Part shown: positions 37,831 to 52,892 of the stretch, in pieces
Layout of the letters: every line of letters begins with the position of its first letter
Numbering within the stretch: the first letter of the stretch is position 1
Source of the DNA: Cristatella mucedo
Taxonomy: Eukaryota > Bryozoa > Phylactolaemata > Cristatellidae
Assembly: GCA_009760855.2 (NCBI GenBank)
Contig: WPIO01000091.1
Location: forward strand, 1,585,501 to 1,649,500
Direction: 5' to 3'
DNA length: 64,000 bases
Translations under genes and position numbers: made by a program
The notes under the pieces: generated by a model
What the model saw: only the letters and a program-made list of their open reading frames with translations
Database searches by the model: none
What the model was told of the DNA's origin: nothing

Positions 37831-38303
37831 TTAGTAAGGAGTCACTTCGTCACCGTTATATAGATAGCTTCTTAAGACAGAAGTGACTCCACTTGCTCCT
37901 AATTGTGGTGGTCTATAAGTTCCAGCATAATTTATATTGGGTAAAACATGAATAGTGTAGCTTTCATCAAGACTAGCATTTCTGTAGGAGCTTGCAAAAA
38001 TTGTCGTTAAAGGAAATTATCATTCTACCCAGAAATCCTAAAAACATTTGAAGTAGTCACTCTAAAATATTTCGAATGAATCTAATCATTGCTTAATAAT
38101 CCAGAAAGTCAGAGGAAAATATTTTTCAAAACATCTGACATGCTTTATCTTAAACAAAGGCTGATCCTTTTACAGAAATACATTATAGGCGTAAGTTTTT
38201 ATGCATATAAATGTACACATATAAATATATTTACATATATTTGTATCTAATTATATTGTTCGGAAACGGTTTCGTCCAGAGGTACAGTGCAGAGGTCTGA
38301 CGA
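37831..38303 (-). pseudogene. G7: gene family 1 copy, 3' exons only
   Basis: This copy lacks promoter, signal and propeptide exons (headless unit). The short exon (38303-38247, acceptor CCTTAG) reads PLHCTSGRNRFRTI then TAA in one frame, or LCTVPLDETVSEQYN then TAG in another. Both are open and too short to choose between. The downstream candidate (about 37996-37831) is open from ASLDESYTIHVLPNIN to TAA, with no indels against the other copies, although the acceptor CAG is CAA here. Confidence 0.5.
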
Positions 38304-40135
38304 CTAAGGGCAAGCACTTTAGCCCTATAGCATATCCGAAGAACACGAATTGAGATTTTTTCCGGTTTGGCACCAAGAAGCGAAATTTAGTTTACATTTT
38401 CTTTATCGAATTTGCAATCGTAATCGTGAACACTGTGCTTCAAAGCTTACTAACACTACTCGGTTAAAACTCAATTATCATGTCACTCAGCATTAAGGCA
38501 TTAGGATGTAACTCTATCTTCGGTACTCCAAAACTAGCCATTATATATCGTTTTGTGACAAGAATTGTCAGGGATAAAAAAGTTCCAAATTGCCAATATG
38601 ATGTGGCAATATTGCTGCCATATTTGTGCCACAGAAAAATTTAATATCCTAAGCACTTAGAACTGGACTTGGTCGTATCCATCCCCAACGAGTGCCTAAT
38701 AATACCTGCTCTTTCAGTGAACTAAGAACGTTCTTTGAGCCATAACGTGAAAAAGCTACGTTTGCATACATAAAAACGTTTTTCTCTCATCTGCCGACTG
38801 CAAATTTCTAGTTTAGTATATTTCCCATAGAGAAACTGGTCCACATCGAAAGTGACACATCACTAGAAATAAAACAACAAGCACAAACTCTTGAAGGCCG
38901 TTTTGGGATCTAGGAATTACAGCAAACAATTACACAAGGTAATAGATCGATGTTAACTAACTCTGATTTATCGCCGTGGACATTTTGTTACTTGCACCGA
39001 ATTCCAAAGAGCTGCTTGCCATCAAGCACTTGTTGTCGCAAAAATGAAAAAGACAAACGGTTTAGAAAGATACTTAGACAGTGTGTGCCATGTGACCTGA
39101 TAATGTAAAAGCCAAAGCCAAAGCCGAACCACGTTTGGCCAAGCAATTAGAAGTGACCATCCTTTCTAGCAATACCTGTTGAAAAACATAAGATAAGTTT
39201 AGTAAATCCACTAGTTCACCACAATCGCTGAGCTCTTTGTGCCCGATGCATGGCATTATCAGAATCTATCACCTGAACAGCTCCTAGTTCGGAAATACTA
39301 AGGGTGTGGCGTTTATTCTTGTGTGAGCAAGAGGCTTTTTATTGTACTCTAACTATGCACAAACAACTCTAAAGACAAATACTCCTTGCCGAGCACTTAC
39401 AAGCTCCTTAGTCAGCTACAGCTTGAAGCAGAACTCTAGATGCTTATATCCAGAGCCCGGCACAGGAGAAACACTTCTGCTGATCCTTAGAGAAGTACTC
39501 TGCCTGTGGCTACATTGCCCAATAGTCATCTGTATAGCGAAATACAGGTGACGTAAACTACCCGGTTTGTCACGATCATATGACGAACCACAGGATTAGC
39601 AGCAGATTGTAATTTCGCCAGCACCCTGGGTAACGTACTTGGTGATTGATCAGTGTCAAGAGTCCAACCAGCAGAAGACCGTGGCTATTCATTTCTGCAG
39701 CTATGGCTAAACGATTACTCGCCAATCTAATAATGCTTTTTTAGGTTCTCACTTTTTTATTCTAGTTTTTGCACAACATCTGAAAGCTATTCGTGACATT
39801 CGCATATCGAGAAGATAGGTAAAACCGAATGTCCACCTACTACCACGTATCTGATGCGACTATACCAAGCTAACAATATCTGTTGACTTGCAGATCTCTT
39901 GAAAGAAGCACCTGATGTCGTAAGACTAGGGTTTAGTGCTGAAACAAATCAGTCAGATTATTGCGAATACTTTGATCTGTGATTATGGGATTATAGGTCA
40001 GTTAATCGCTAAGGCCGTTTAAAAACTTGGTACCCTGAGAAAGATGGGCAGCCGGAATTCGACCCTAGGGGAACTGCTATTTAAGCTGACATGAGCTCCA
40101 GTTCACAGAACCGTCGGCACAAGTCTTGACTGCTC

Positions 40136-40297
40136 ATGAATGCCTTTAAAAGTCTGCTAGTGTTGAACAGACAGGTCTGCACTTTTGATACGGACTTGAT
40201 GCTTCAACGTACTGATGCCTTGGTTCTTTTTACCTGCCACTTACCTGCTGCTGCCGGCGTACTCCCATGCTTTGCTGCTGCACATCCGTGCGACTAG
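40136..40297 (+). CDS. Conserved 54-codon ORF (U7)
   Basis: Same length and frame as the copies at 2561 and 10543, and closest to the U2 copy despite lying in an alpha-class unit. This points to exchange between units rather than strict class inheritance. Confidence 0.2.
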   Translation: MNAFKSLLVLNRQVCTFDTDLMLQRTDALVLFTCHLPAAAGVLPCFAAAHPCD

Positions 40298-41118
40298 CCA
40301 AGCTGCAAAGTTTAGGAGTCGCAGCTATTCAATGGGCATCGGCTGAGACTAGCACTGCTTACAGGGTTATCATTGCTGTCCATAACAACTCTGACGACCT
40401 ACTGGCCGCTGGAGCCAAATTTTAGCTTCAGGTCATCATCAATTTAAAAAGAATCATTGGCATTGTTCAGTAACGTCCTAAACACATAATCTTAGTTCAC
40501 CTATTAAACGATCAGCTAAGCTCACTGCAAAAATGCTAAACTCCTGAATATCTTTTTTTAGTCGTGCTACGGTACTATCATGAGAGTAAATAGCGGTTTC
40601 TTACAAGAAACAAGCACGCCAAAGATGTTTTTAGTCTGCTAGTGTATGCCATGAGCTAGAGGATATGCGTTTCTAAGCCAAAAGACTAGCTACGTAAAGT
40701 GAAGCGAATGGCATATAGTTTCGTCGTACGTTCTCAGAAAATTCCAATTCATCACCGCATTCGTCTGCTCACACCGAGATTTAAAAATCATTTTCCGTCC
40801 ATATGTTAGTCGATTGTAAGTACTGAAGTGTCAGCTGCATATATTCTTGATGGTGAGCTGAATTTTTTAATAGCTTTACAAGAGAGTAAGCACCGTTGTA
40901 AATAGTAAAGATGATTAATAATTTCTCATATTCAAAGAAATTTGATTCTAAAATATCTAGCTCAATACATTTGATACAAATGTCACAGCAACGATTAGGG
41001 AAGATGGTGCAGAACTGATACAGAATCCACGCTTAGCCAACGTTAAGCTATCACACCCGTAAGCCTATACAAAAGGCTTGTACTAGTAATGACGTCGTTT
41101 TATGATTCCGATCTCTAG

Positions 41119-41680
41119 GTTGCTCTTGGGCCTATACAAGTGAATATCGCCAGCTCTTCATCTAGATGCCTCAGAAAACTTACTGTAAGTGCAAAGTTAA
41201 CTTCTCCAATTCCCCAATCTCAGTACCAGGTACCGGCCAGCATGTGTGATGAACGGCTTCACAAAAGGATTTTTATGAGGCTGCAATTTCTTAACCAATA
41301 TTTCTGAAACGTTTTTGCCATAGCCATGCTTGAACCCAGGCACTCACAAAAAACCCAGCTTATCCTGTTACAGAGAGCTCACATTATTTCGGTGTCATTC
41401 GCATCCATTGGCAACCCTCTCAAGCAAACAGCCACGAACAGCTCGAATAAAGTAATGGTCAAAGTCACCCATTTTATTGAAAGCAAAATTTTAATTTATC
41501 TCTTCCTTTATTCTAACTAAGAGTTTTCCCTGAGCAGCAGCAAACGCACCAGGAGGCGTGTGTCCATATGAATGTCGGTACGTGTTTGTTACTGTTGAAT
41601 CGGAGGCGACAGCTTTCATTTCGAATAAAACGCTCAGAACTTTCGCTATTTCTACGGTTAATATGAATTCGTCCATAGGT
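41119..41680 (+). pseudogene. Family 2 candidate, copy in U7
   Basis: Exon 41119-41184 has good acceptor and donor (GTAAGT) and is open (ASSSSRCLRKLT). Alternative a is broken by TGA codons. The acceptor of alternative b is altered (CTAACTAAG instead of CTAGTTGAG), although the frame beyond it remains open with EACVHMNVGTC. Confidence 0.25.
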
Positions 41681-42516
41681 TTTAAGGTAGGTTTATACAT
41701 TAGACTGAACTACCTTCATTCAGTCTCCCTGCTGATAGTAGTTTGGATCGAAACTAGCTCTTTTAAGTGCATTGCTTTAATTACGGACACAGTTGCTTTT
41801 TCAGATTCAACCGATTTAAGTACATTTCCTTAGGTACTGGTTCGCTCAAAGAAGAATATGAATGGGACATGATCAGGAGATATTAAGCGACGTTCCCCCC
41901 TCTAAAGCAGCGGTTTCTCCTAAAGAGGCTTAATGTAGTAGTAGTTGACCAGCTCAACTGTTACATGGAAACTATACGAACATGCAAGTGACTTGAAATC
42001 TTGTCGTAGAGCTAATCACTTGGAAGAGATAAATTGGCAGCAGGCGTCCAACTACATACACACAAATTTTGAGTTTGTTATATGTTATCTTATTGTTCAC
42101 TTGATATTTAGACTGTATGTTCTAAAATTGATCAAGACCTCTTCTATCAGCACCTCCGATCTCGCCTCTGCAGGCGCCTACCTTGTGATGCAATATCGGT
42201 ATCACAGTAAGAGACTTAAAGTATACAAATAATGTAAACTTGCACGGATCATGCGAGCGAACGCTAAAGTACGTGTTTTTGGTTTGATCCATTAAACATG
42301 TGTACTTCACCTATGTCGGCGTGATAGCCATTTAAACCTAGTATTTAGATCTATGCAGGTGACTTATACCAATACTATCCACGAATCTCCGTTTGCCAGC
42401 CTGTCTATGTTCCTCAACTGCCGAAGTGCATGAATCAACCGACTCAAGCTCAGCATGTAAGTCATCTGCCCTCTAAGCTAATGATGATGCTGATTTAACT
42501 CACTGCTTGGCCCTGG

Positions 42517-42732
42517 TTGCCTAGCCGGCGTATCGCATATTCCATCCCGTTATCACTCGGCTTACTATTCCAACCTGATATGTCGCAACACGAGCACTTA
42601 AGCTCTTGTCACGATTGTGCACATTTTCATTCGTTACTTTTTAAAAGTCTGGAATCTTCTGACGAGAATAGTGCAGTCAAATGCAAGCATTCATTTGTGA
42701 CATCCGATCTTGACTTTCGTACTTGTAGCTGA
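42517..42732 (+). CDS. Short ORF with SLESSDENSAVKC segment (U7)
   Basis: Same frame as 32169-32351, ending at the homologous TGA (RTCS then stop). Three Cys are at shared positions with that copy. Function unknown. Confidence 0.15.
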   Translation: MPSRRIAYSIPLSLGLLFQPDMSQHEHLSSCHDCAHFHSLLFKSLESSDENSAVKCKHSFVTSDLDFRTCS

Positions 42733-44406
42733 AGTACTGCTTATTGCAATCGCGAGTAGAAAATTTAAGCTAAAAAATCCAAGAGAAACTCGGATGCTTT
42801 GCTTTTCGGTCTGCACCATGACAGCTGCTGTAGCACATTTTTCTCGCCGACGTGTAATCCCTTCTAACGTGACTTAATATCGGCTTTAAAGTTCCGTCAC
42901 TTACTTTGAGGTGCTATCATTTTCCCGGTCTTGCTTACATATCAGAATGACACATTAACTAAACTAAGAGTTGTACCACTAAATTTCGTCACTCAGCGGT
43001 TCACACAGTCCTCGAACCAAAATTCGCTACTTGGCTAGCCGCGGGTCACGTTTGTGTGCTGACAGAGGCTACAACTTTCTCCTAAGTGATATCGTGAGAT
43101 CTCCTGACTCTATGACGTTAACGAAAGATGCTACTAACCCTTCTTTATATGACAGCATTTGCTGGGTTTTAATGATTAGACTGTCGTTTACTACATTGTG
43201 CTTAAATTGAGCTTATTTCAACTAAACCGTTTAGCCATTTGTTACTCCACATGTAAGCACCATTTGTATTGATCCAGTTGAAGCTGTGTACGTTGCAGTG
43301 AACTTTGGGATCGTGCTTCCGTTACAATACAATACGTGCCTACAATAAAAGTAAGTTATCGGTGAATGCTCTGCAGATGTATAAATATCGTTATTATTAG
43401 AGCGCGTTTATTGTATGCAACTTTTCGTTGGCTTCCACATCCTAATTTAAACAGCTCACGTATTCAAAAGCTGAATGACAACCTGGGGTATATCTTTTTT
43501 CCACGGATTCAATTCATGTAATTGCATTCACTTTATTATATTGAAAAACGCCTTTTGAGTGCCTCGAATGCTTTAGCATTTCATAGTAGCCTCAAGATCA
43601 ATCAGCAGTTCAACAAAATCGATCGCAATTTATTTTGAATGGAAATGAATCAAGTAGCCATCGGCTCTTACTATTCTCGAAATCGTGATGTCTAGATTGG
43701 TCTAATACGAAGGAAGCATAACTTGGTTTAAGGCTTGCGAGTTGGTCCTTCTGTGTCTTACCAACTAACTCTGCCCATAAACCCACCATATCTCTTGCTT
43801 GTCCCATCATCTACAAAGCGGATAAATTTGGATTGCGTTTCGTCGTAAAAGCAAGGTAATAGTCTATTACAACAACAATAACAATCGAATCAAATGAAAA
43901 TGAGTGAATACGACCAACCATCTCATTGCAGCGAATTGCAAACCTAAGCGTTGCAGCATAGAAAGCCGGAAGAATGTTTTATTCTTAACCTGGATAATGT
44001 TAAATGCTTAGCAAACCAAAGTGGTGTTCAGGGAGGACGACAATTCAAGCAAAGAGCACATTACTCTAGCTCCTACTACAACGTTTTTTTTAAGAATTGC
44101 TTGTCAAAATAGCCACAGTGAACATTAATAAATCGTTTTGTAGACATCATGTATACTCATTTATCAGCTGTCTAGACCGACTGCATTGATCGTTTACGAG
44201 AAAGCAAGTGAAAGCCCTAAAGGCAGTATTAGTTCTAGCAACAGTATTCAACTAAGATTTTGATGACTTTCCTTGTACTTAAGCAGCTTCGCTGTTGCTG
44301 CACTGACCAGCATGCATTGAGACTAACTTTACCTCCTAATACTTTAATCTGCATTTAAGCGCCCATTAAAAAACTGTGAAAATACGAGCTTGTCGTAATG
44401 TAACAC

Positions 44407-46372
<1,966 letters not shown>

Positions 46373-46398
<26 letters not shown>

Positions 46399-46428
46399 GG
46401 GTTTCAGCTCAAAAGAGGATAATATATA
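46373..46428 (-). promoter_or_regulatory. TATA promoter and non-coding first exon of G8
   Basis: TATA element at 46419-46428; near-consensus donor GAG|GTAAGA at 46373. A decayed LINE begins at about 46441, some 12 bp upstream of the TATA element, so any more distal promoter sequence of the other beta copies is replaced. Confidence 0.55.
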
Positions 46429-46440
46429 GCACTGTGTTCC

Positions 46441-46990
46441 GAAATCAGGCGGACGAGGCATCTGCGTGGCTTAAACCTTATTTGTCTGATCGTGTTCAAT
46501 CCGTGTCGTGTGTGGGGCATGATACCTACACGGCACGGGTCACCCGTGGAGCCGGTCAAGGGTCCATCCTTGGTGCCTTGCTGTCCTCTATTTATACTTA
46601 ACCACTAGGAAAAGCAGTTAGGGCCCACGGAATAGGATATTTCTTGTATTCGTACGATTCTCAGCTGTATTTGTCATTTAGACAGTATGTGTCGTTCAAA
46701 CCGTAGGAACGTGCTGCAGCAACTAATAAAGTGAATGCTTGCCCTGTCGACATTCGACCCTGGATGATGGAAAACGTTTTCAAACTAAATGACGATGAAA
46801 GGCTCATTATTTTCAGCGGTTCGGAGCTAATTCCAAGCTACCTTGTTGTGTGAGACGAAGTCTGATGGCAACCGAATGCGTACTGAAACCCGCTTAGGCT
46901 GTGAGTGCACTATACAAAACTCTCCTGACTTACACACACATAGTCTTTATGGCTTTGTGGAGTCGCAAACGAAGAGACATTACATTACTA
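46441..46990 (+). mobile_element. Non-LTR retrotransposon (LINE) RT fragment, decayed
   Basis: The translation begins AWLKPYLSDRVQSVSC and continues with VTRGAGQGSILGALLS, the RT motif-B region usually written PQGSxLGPLLF. A YADD-type box follows but reads YSYDS, so the catalytic Asp pair is not preserved. Further on come CPVDIRPWMMENVFKLNDDE and stops. This matches the CR1/L2/Rex-like RT family in invertebrates and fish. The last ~130 bp resemble 54.93-55.07 kb. It abuts the G8 promoter. Confidence 0.8.
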
Positions 46991-49900
46991 TGTGTGTAAC
47001 GTGAATCTCTCTTATTCCTCAATCTCCGTACCACGCAGCAGCATGCAAGAGTGACACAAGATCGAGGATTCCGTGAGCCTTCTGTTTTTCCCCAGTCTTG
47101 CAGGAACGCTTTCGTCATAGCAATGGTCGAACGGAAACTCCGTGAAAAAACCAAGCGGATCCTAGTACAGAGAGCTCAAGATATCTCGGTGTCATTTCAA
47201 TCTTTTAGCAACTCTCTCAAGCAAACGGCCATGTACAGCTCGAATGGAGAAATGTTGAAGGTCACCCGTGACTTTCCAAACACAACATCAAATTATCTCT
47301 GCTTTTATTCTAGTTAAGAGTTTCCCCTGAACAGCAGCAAACGTACAAACAGAGGTGTGTGTCCATGTGGACGTCGGTACGTTTTTGTTACTGCTGAATC
47401 AGATTCGACAGTTGTCATCATTTATTATTAAACGATCAGATATTTCGCTATCTCTGACGGTTGACATGCATTCGTCATAGGTATTAAAGTGGGTTTGTAC
47501 AATAGACTGAAGTGACGTCATACAGCCTCCATAACAAGAGTATTAAGGGTCAATCGTAGCTCTTACAAATGCATTGATTAGATTATGCAAGCAGTTTGTG
47601 TTACAGATTTCGTCGCATTTAGCGTGTTTGCTTAGCAACTGCATTCCTCAAAAAAGAATATGAATGATAAATGATCAGGAGATATAAACGACGTTCACCC
47701 ACTCTCACATTGCGGTTTTTCATAAAGAGTCCTAAAAAAGTAGATGTGGACTAACTAAATTCTTACCTGGAACCTTTGAAAACCAGCACATGAATTGAAC
47801 TTAGGTCACAGAACTAATCACTAGGCAGAGATATGGGGCTAAGCCCGACCAACTATCTCCTCACACATTGTGATACTGTTAAATTATATCTAATTCTTTC
47901 ACTTGGTACTTTAACAGTATTTGATAGTATCAATCACAACCCCTTTCAACAGCGTCTCTGATCTTGCCTTTGCGTGCAGTTAAAATGTGATGCAATATCC
48001 GTATGTTCCTTCTTCAGTTCGAGACATAAAGTAAAGCAGTAAGGAAAGGTGCAGGGATCCTACAAGAAACTGCTAAAGTAGGCGGTTCCGTTGTGATCTT
48101 TTCAACATGCATATTCCCCCGTCGATGTGCTAGCCAGCTAAATCGATTATTTAGATCTATGAGGTGGCATATACTATTAACATCTACGTAGCTCTTTTAG
48201 TTCGCCAGGCACATGTATTCCCAGATTCCACCGTTGATGAAACTATAGTTTCTGCAATTTAGCAAAGGCATACTTACATTACCAATCATTAATTAACAGT
48301 CACACGTTTGTCACAAAACTATAAGAGAAACCATTTATTTCCAAGCCCTTTACATTTGCTGCTAAGGAAGCCTAATCAAATGCCTAGTGATAGCACCCTC
48401 AATGACAGCAAGAATAAAATGGTTAAACGCTACACTCTTATGCTCAGCATAAACGTCTTCGGCCCTCTAAGCTAATGAGGCTGTTGAGTCAGCCAACCGT
48501 GGCTGCAATTGCATTTGGTCCACGATTGGCCGACAATCGATATGGATCTGCACATCCAGGCTGACCTGCTAGCAGCACTGAGCTGAGTCGACAGCCATAT
48601 GGTACTTACACAGAAAATAAGCATGACTAAGGAATAGCTAGTTGGACGCCTAAAGTAGGCTCAGCCAGAATATCTGTTTCACCATCTCCGTTATAACTCA
48701 TGTACTACTCCAAAGTGACAGCTCGAGAGACGACCACTTCAGCTCTTGTCTTAAAGGTGCACTTTTAGGTATGCGATTTGCCAAAAGTCAGGATTGCTTT
48801 GACACGGATAGCGCTAGGAATTCGTGTTAGAAACCTTCGGCTTGTATAGTTTTAAAACCAGAATTGACTTCTTGGCTTGACACGGATCAAGTTCGTTTGC
48901 TCACATACGCTGCAAATCAATCCTAAGTGATCTCGTGACATCTCCTGACAAAAGGACCTTAACTGAACAAGCTACCAACGTCATATTTAATTGCAACGAC
49001 AACAACGAACAAATTTAATCATGTAGAACGACTGACCGTCGTGATTCGGCGAATTGCATTAACTAAGCGACACTCCATTGAAAGCCACTGCAATGCTTTT
49101 ACTTTTTAGACAGGATTATGATAAATGTTTGGCAAACCAAAGTGGTGTCCAGGGATGACAACAATTCTAGCAAAGACTGCACGACAATAATGCCTACTAC
49201 AACGTTTTGTGTTAAGAAAACCAAGTTGAAATAGCCATAGTGAAGAAGGAATAGCCTTGTAGACAGCATTGCCGTTCAGTCGTTAACGGCCCAGACCGTC
49301 TGAATCGATCGTTTACGAGAAAGCAAGTTAAGGCCGTAAAGTCTAGCAACAGTATTTAAATTAAATTCTGATGACTTTCATTGTACTAAAGCCGTTAGGT
49401 TATTGCTGAACTCACCTTCATGTATTGTGAATAATTGTGACCTCCTTTAATACTTCAAAGTACATTAAAGCACCCTTTGGAAAACTATATATGTAAAGAA
49501 GAGCATGCCCGTATTTTACGACCTAACTGGCTAAAAGGAAAGCAATATACTCCAGTTGACAATCATCCACACACCTAGTCGGTTTCATAAAAAAGCTGCA
49601 TCTGTTAGCTGCCCTTGCCCTCATCCTCCAAAGGTGGTAACGTTAAAAGTGATGCAAAAAGCCTGCTCGGCGAGTTTTTAAATTTTTTCCATACTAATTA
49701 GGAGACGCTTCGTCACCGTTACATAAATAGCTTTTTAAGACTGAAGTGCTTCCACGTGCTCTCAATACTGGCGGTCCATAAACTCCAGCATAATTCGTAT
49801 TAGGTAAAACATGAATAGTGTAGCTTTCATCGAGACTAGTATTTCTGTGCGAGCCTAAAAAACTGCAGTAAAAGAATATTATCATTCCACCTAGAAATCT

Positions 49901-50039
49901 TAAGAGCATTTGAATAAGCCACTCTAAAATAATGACAAGTGGTAAGATGAATGTTTAATAATCCAGAAAGACAGAGGAAAATCTTTTCCTATACATCTGA
50001 CATGAATAACTTTTAGAACATGCTGATCCAGTTAGAAAT

Positions 50040-50042
<3 letters not shown>

Positions 50043-50115
<73 letters not shown>

Positions 50116-50127
50116 TATATATATATT
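50043..50127. repeat. (TA)n beside the short exon of G9
   Basis: Nearly pure TA repeat, about 85 bp, at the homologous position. Confidence 0.95.
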
Positions 50128-50967
50128 TCTACCGTGCAGCAGTAATTTTGTCCAGAGGTACAGTGCAGGTGTCTTAAGACCAAGGTCATTGAATTTAGCC
50201 CCATAGTACATCCGAAGAACACGAATTGAGGTATTTTCCGTTATGGCACCAAGAAGCTAAATTTAGCTTACATTTTTGTATTAAATTTTCACTCGTAATC
50301 GTGAGCACTGTCTTTAAAAGGCCTACGGAAAGTGCTCGACTAAAACTCAATCATCGTGTCACTCAGCATTAAGGCATTAGGATGCAACTCAGACTAACCT
50401 TTAAATAAATCTGATCCATCTTTTAGTCATTCTTGCACACTCTCGGCTCAAGCTTCTTAAAATGGAAAGACAAAGTGCATCTGTACGATTCAGGTTTTTA
50501 ATAAAAGGTCATTGGTAACTAGGCCAGCATGTCACAACAATGTGTAACAGTCTTTTAGATATTCAGAAGATATTTTAAATTTACCTGATTACATGCTCCC
50601 AGCGCCAGCAAGGTGGAGAGAACGAACAGCAAATCCAACTTCATTTACTGTGGTTTTTTATAGAAGCGAATATTTGAAAAAACTAGCTGAAAGTTATATC
50701 TGTTTACGAATACGACGTGACATTTAATTACAATCATATATTGTGTAAACATTAAAACAGTCAGATCGCTTCAATTCAGGAACTTTTTTGTAGACTAGTT
50801 TAAAACTAAAATGATCACTTAGTAAATACACGTGACACAAATAGTTTACATCTGTCCAGCTAAACGATCATGTTGGTGCGTAAATTCAAATCCCAGACAA
50901 TTTTAGTTTGATTGAAAAAATTTTCCTTTACATTCCTTCTAGCTCCCGACGAAATTATTTTTATTTG

Positions 50968-51062
50968 CATTTCCCTTTGCAGCAAATGCAAAGCGCCTAG
51001 AAAGAGATTAGGTTCTCTGAGGGCGCTTTATAAAGTGCATTATTATTATTATTATTATTTAT
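50968..51062 (+). mobile_element. LINE 3' end with (ATT)n tail
   Basis: Contains 'aagcgcctagaaagagatta', a 'gggcgctttataaagtgc' segment and an (ATT)n tail. The reverse complement of the same segment ends the LINE copy at 52.9 kb, which identifies it as that element's 3' terminus. Severely 5'-truncated. Confidence 0.65.
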
Positions 51063-51420
51063 TCAAACGGAAAATTTTGATCAAATAATTGGCATGTGAT
51101 AGTAATAGCAATTAACTTATGAATTATGGGATACAACTCCTGGTTCACAACTTATTCTTGTGAAGGTTAGCATTAGAGGAATATTGTCCGGTATGACGAA
51201 CCAAAAAACCAAAGCAGCATTCTAACGTGATGATATTACACAGCATTCATATTAGTACCAAGAAATTGTTAGTTATACTTTGAAGAACTTTTATTTTACA
51301 GTGGCAGTAATAAATATTTTACTAATGCATTGTTATCTTAGTCCTAATGTTACCATTTCTAATAGGGCCTGAATTCATCAGCCAAAATAGCACAGACGTT
51401 CCGAAAGTAGTTATTACTAC

Positions 51421-51463
51421 CTCATGAACAACCATTATGTCAAGCAGAGTTAGGACGCAAAAG

Positions 51464-51494
<31 letters not shown>
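51421..51494 (-). promoter_or_regulatory. Decayed promoter of G9, TATA replaced by microsatellite
   Basis: 51421-51465 aligns with the first-exon block of G8 (donor GAG|GTAGTA at 51421). The position of the TATA element is occupied by a (TA)n tract continuing into (TG)n up to 51627. A run of TATATA could still bind TBP, but whether this is a working promoter cannot be judged. Confidence 0.35.
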
Positions 51495-51511
<17 letters not shown>

Positions 51512-51563
51512 CTGTGTGTGTGTGTTCGTGCGTGCGTGCATGCGTGAGTGGGTGTTTGTGTCT

Positions 51564-51603
<40 letters not shown>

Positions 51604-51627
51604 GTGTGTGTGTCTGTGTGTGTGTGT
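51466..51627. repeat. (TA)n(TG)n microsatellite over the G9 promoter position
   Basis: TA run to about 51495, then imperfect TG repeat. It occupies the place of the TATA element. ORFs of His-Thr repeats on the minus strand are artefacts of it. Confidence 0.95.
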
Positions 51628-51639
51628 AGCACCACGCTC

Positions 51640-52890
51640 CTGCCTCATTTTGGATTAACTGATTTCATAATACCTAGAATATTTTCTTTTTTTCATGTTT
51701 TTGTAATGGTCATTATCGAGAAAGTGTAAGAATATTTCCATGACTGGGCGCATAATGTCTCAAAAAAGTCATCATTCCCTGTTCAAAAGTGTCCATCTCA
51801 TCCACAAACTAATTTACTCATGGTATTCTTATAAGATAGCCGACTGTTCTAGGCATTGATAGAGTCGAGCTTTTCAAGTAGGGGCTGGCCATTACGTCAA
51901 TTAAATGCAAAGAAATATACAGAAGTTATCATTTAAAATGTTAACCGTAACTTGTCAAAGTAATAGTAATAACCAGATCGCCTTTAGATAATTTACATAT
52001 CGTGTATAAAAAGCATATCAGCATTGTTTATTCTAAACGTGAGCAGAGACTGGTGTTAGATTTATAGTACTTAATAATCTCTTGGTGATGTCATCTCAGA
52101 TAAAAAAAACAATAACCTATGCAGTAAAGATGGTCTTTATGCTACAGTCTTAGGTCAGCTTAAGCCAACGGTTGCGTTTGACCCTAGTGATTGCAATATC
52201 CTATTAGATTCATTCGTTGCACCAATTGATCTGCAGACGAAGGTGTGCCCTTCTTCAATTCCTGCTTGACCTAGCCCGTTTGACTGTGTCTTGTAGTGGC
52301 CATACATCGCTTGGCGGGCAAGTAACACGTAAAGTTCCTTAGGGTTCATTTTTAATTCTTCAATCTAAGGATTTTTTTGACATCGGTAAAAAATATACTT
52401 TGTTGACGAGAATTTCCGAAACTTCTACTGTTAATCCAACCAGACACATGTGTCATAAAAACCAACAGACTCAGCATTTGCGAGCCAAAGAGCTTGACAT
52501 TGTCAATATTGGCATTGAATGCTTGTTTTCGAACTGCATCCTAACTACACTAAGCATTGAAAAAAAAACACATTTTCACTCGTCACCAACCTTGAATACG
52601 GGCAGCGAAAGAAGACTTGTCACTTCTCTTTCGCTACGCGATAAGGCGATCCTTATTATTTGATTTCACTTTAGTTATACAATTTGGTAGCCACCTGAGG
52701 TATTTAAACTTGTTTTGGTGTATTATTTTTTTTCATTCCTAGTTTAAGAATTCGATCTCTGACCAACTTTTGAATGCTAAATTGTGAAGGTTACTTTACA
52801 TTTAGTAGGCCTTTTGAATATGCCAGAGCCGTTTTGCTAAAAACTTTGAGCTTTTGCAAAGTGCCTCTCCAGCATTAGGAGCTTACAAAG
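51640..52890. other. Unique DNA in U9, no gene supported
   Basis: Lies between two LINE 3' ends of opposite orientation. ORFs at 52155-52349 (-) and 52400-52663 (+) have no recognisable motif and no repeat partner in the window. It may be a piece of original flanking DNA captured in the array, or the body of an unrecognised element. Confidence 0.4.
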
Positions 52891-52892
52891 CT

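Larger units (their letters stand above)
36855..43598. repeat. Array unit U7 (alpha class)
   Basis: U7 is about 6.7 kb. G7 has only its 3' exons and then the headless junction at about 38.51-38.68 kb. The following blocks are complete: 38.7-39.8 kb (no gene supported), the 54-codon ORF (40.1-40.3 kb), the family 2 candidate (41.1-41.9 kb) and the 3' region to 43.6 kb. Confidence 0.75.
49694..51446 (-). pseudogene. G9: alpha-class copy with intact signal exon, stop in propeptide
   Basis: The signal exon (about 50647-50585, ATG at 50644, donor CAG|GTAAAT) codes MKLDLLFVLSTLLALGACNQ, intact; its original acceptor CTACAG is now CTATAA, with a CACAG nearby. The propeptide exon (50456-50399, 58 nt) has an in-frame TGA, and its TAG acceptor is now TAA. 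The short exon region (50180-50131) reads [12 protein letters not shown] in one frame and runs into the (TA)n tract. The last candidate exon (49854-49694) has a TTTTTTAG acceptor and an open frame (GSHRNTSLDESYTIHV to SPN then TAG). The first-exon homolog ends near 51421, with the TATA region replaced by a microsatellite. Confidence 0.55.

Noticed and set aside
51322-51729. ORFs of His-Thr or Cys-Val repeats
   Set aside because: Translation of the (TG)n microsatellite on either strand.
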